From Anaerolineaceae bacterium (GTDB lineage: Bacteria > Chloroflexota > Anaerolineae > Anaerolineales > Anaerolineaceae), in assembly GCA_003158355.1 (NCBI GenBank), contig PMIV01000214.1:1-7686 (forward strand): a DNA stretch of 7,686 bases, written 5' to 3'. Shown one piece after another: positions 6,211 through 7,686 of this stretch (the stretch's first letter is position 1; each line of letters starts with the position of its first letter). The notes under the pieces are model-generated. The model was not told the DNA's origin. It searched no databases and saw nothing but the letters and a program-made list of their open reading frames with translations. A program made the translations under genes and the position numbers.

Positions 6211-7686
6211 TCAGGCTTTCTTCAAACTGATGGTTACTTTTTCTTTGTCAAACTCGTCTTCCACGCTGGGCAGCCCTTCCGGGTTCGTGCCAGGGACTAG
6301 GTCAATCGCCAGGGTTTCACCCTTGACATAGTCAGTGAAGGAATTGACCGCTTCCAGCAGACCGGGTGTGGCAGTGAAATAAAGGTGAATGCGGTCGGCA
6401 ATTTCAAAATCAGCCGATTTGCGCAGGTCCTGAACCCGCCGCACAAACTCGCGAGCCAATCCTTCCTGGATCAAGGCCGGAGTCAAGTCGGTTACCAGCG
6501 CAGCCAGATATGCGCCGTCAGCAGCCACAGAATAACCGCTCTTGGCCTGCACGCGCACTTCGATCTCTTCCGGCAATATTTCGTATTGTTGGCCGGCAGC
6601 CTGCACCGACACACTTTGCCCTGCCAGAAGCGCGGTTGCGGTCTTCTCCACTTCCAACGCCAGAATCGCTTTGCGCAGCTCTGGGAAGAGGTTGCCGTAC
6701 TTTTGCCCCAGTTGCTTGGGCAGCGGATTCAAGGTAAAACTTACTGTTTCACCCGCTGCATTCAACAACCGTACTTCTTTGACATTCAACTCGTCTTCGA
6801 GTAAGTCCGCGTGGTCAGCCACCACTTTGGCTTCGTCGCGGTTGCCAACGGCAAAGGCCACTTCGGCTAGCGGTTGGCGCACCTTACGGTTGGCTTTATT
6901 GCGGGCGGCATGCCCCAGAGAGGCCAAGCGCATCACCAGAGCCATTTCGCGGTTCAATTTATCATTGATCACCGCTGGATCATATTCCGGCCAGGAACTC
7001 AGGTGCACCGATTCTTCTGCGTTCGGGTCCACACTGCGTACCAGATTCTGATACAGCGTCTCAGCCATGAAGGGCATGGTAGGAGCGAACAATTTGCTCA
7101 GAGCGACCAAGGCTTCGTAAAGCGTCGCATAGGCGGCCTGTTTATCCGCATCCGAACCACTCTTCCAGAAGCGCCGACGTGAGCGGCGTAAATACCAGTT
7201 GGAGAGAGTATCCACAAACGCTTCGATCGGGCGGGTAGCTCCCAATACATCATAGTTTTCCAGGGCAGTGGTCACATCGCGGATAAGTGCGTGCAGTGAG
7301 GAACGCAGCCATTGATCCAGCGGGCTGTACTCGATCTTGACACTTGGGTCAGGCTTCCATCCATCCAGATTGGCATAGGTGATAAAGAAGGAGTAAGTGT
7401 TCCACAGCGTCAGGGTAAAGTTGCGCAGCACTTCGCCGACCAGATCGGTTGAAAAACGCCGCTCCTGTCCGGGAGGGCTGGCAGTGTACATATACCAGCG
7501 CATGGCATCCGCTCCGTTCTTGTCGATCACTTCCCACGGAGAAACGATGTTCCCTTTGGATTTGGACATCTTCTGGCCATTCGCATCCAGGATCAGACCC
7601 AGGCAAATGACATTTTTAAAAGCGACCTTATCGAACAACAAAGTGCTGATTGCGTGCAGTGAATAGAACCAGCCGCGCGTCTGATC
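6211..7686 (-). CDS. ileS: Isoleucyl-tRNA synthetase, type 2 (N-terminal part outside window)
   Basis: IleRS charges tRNA-Ile with isoleucine. The frame is open to the right edge and gives the C-terminal 491 residues of a protein usually about 1,040-1,060 long; the HIGH motif and the editing domain are outside the window. The fragment opens with DQTRGWFYSLH and contains the class I KMSKS loop (fragment residues 39-43, bases 7558-7572), which closes over ATP. The anticodon-binding domain follows, with DAMRWYMYTASPPGQERRF and NWYLRRSRRRFW (163-174). The tail contains NRKVRQPLAEV and EFVRRVQDLRKSADFEIADRI, characteristic of the second, eukaryote-like type. There is no cysteine after the early VICLG, so the C-terminal zinc-binding module of type 1 enzymes such as that of E. 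coli is absent. In known cases type 2 enzymes are associated with natural resistance to mupirocin; I did not test that here. A strong terminator lies six bases after the stop. Confidence 0.97.
   Translation of the reverse strand, partial: DQTRGWFYSLHAISTLLFDKVAFKNVICLGLILDANGQKMSKSKGNIVSPWEVIDKNGADAMRWYMYTASPPGQERRFSTDLVGEVLRNFTLTLWNTYSFFITYANLDGWKPDPSVKIEYSPLDQWLRSSLHALIRDVTTALENYDVLGATRPIEAFVDTLSNWYLRRSRRRFWKSGSDADKQAAYATLYEALVALSKLFAPTMPFMAETLYQNLVRSVDPNAEESVHLSSWPEYDPAVINDKLNREMALVMRLASLGHAARNKANRKVRQPLAEVAFAVGNRDEAKVVADHADLLEDELNVKEVRLLNAAGETVSFTLNPLPKQLGQKYGNLFPELRKAILALEVEKTATALLAGQSVSVQAAGQQYEILPEEIEVRVQAKSGYSVAADGAYLAALVTDLTPALIQEGLAREFVRRVQDLRKSADFEIADRIHLYFTATPGLLEAVNSFTDYVKGETLAIDLVPGTNPEGLPSVEDEFDKEKVTISLKKA

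Noticed and set aside
6385..7182. Several plus-strand open frames (up to 169 residues) opposite ileS
   Set aside because: They are shadows of a well-conserved synthetase reading frame in a GC-richer stretch where stop codons are rare; the peptides show no domain pattern.
1..7686. Search for tRNA, rRNA, CRISPR array, riboswitch, transposon ends or phage genes
   Set aside because: Only two gaps exceed 50 bases and neither holds such structure. No T-box-like leader can be judged because the start of ileS is outside the window.

Overview
All supportable genes in this window lie on the minus strand, so transcription runs from right to left. Seven protein-coding genes are packed with short gaps or small overlaps. 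The two at the edges are cut by the window: isoleucyl-tRNA synthetase lacks its N-terminal half, and a membrane/GAF protein lacks its C-terminus. I see no rRNA, tRNA, CRISPR array, insertion sequence or phage gene. The gene style suggests a free-living bacterium, and my best guess is a Chloroflexota member of the Anaerolineae type. The reasons are an IleRS of the second (eukaryote-like) type, a multi-pass membrane plus GAF protein, and a threonine/proline-linked extracytoplasmic Ig-like domain of a kind common in that phylum. This is an inference from recollection of such proteins, not a database result.

Right part (about 4640-7686): the 3' half of ileS ends at a convincing intrinsic terminator. 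A short AT-rich gap with a possible promoter and an inverted repeat follows. Next comes a tight cluster of lspA (lipoprotein signal peptidase), an RluD-family 23S rRNA pseudouridine synthase gene and ltaE (low-specificity L-threonine aldolase). lspA and the pseudouridine synthase gene overlap by 8 bases, and ltaE starts 15 bases after the latter ends. The ileS-lspA-rluD order resembles the conserved neighbourhood known in Bacillus (ileS, lspA, ylyB), and ileS-lspA adjacency is also known in E. coli.

Middle and left part (1-3608): an 88-base AT-rich gap carries a perfect extended -10 promoter and separates ltaE from a second cluster. That cluster is a purine nucleoside phosphorylase of the inosine/guanosine type, a two-pass membrane protein with a secreted Ig-like domain, a GNAT acetyltransferase, and a protein with about nine membrane segments and a C-terminal GAF domain. 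Spacing of 13-17 bases suggests these four are co-transcribed. The phosphorylase belongs to purine salvage. The other three have no established pathway, and their pairing with it may be only positional.

Three genes (lspA, the pseudouridine synthase gene and the GAF protein gene) appear to start at TTG, so initiation codons matter here. Most of the window is housekeeping. The least explained material is the left-hand trio of membrane/Ig-like protein, acetyltransferase and membrane-GAF protein.
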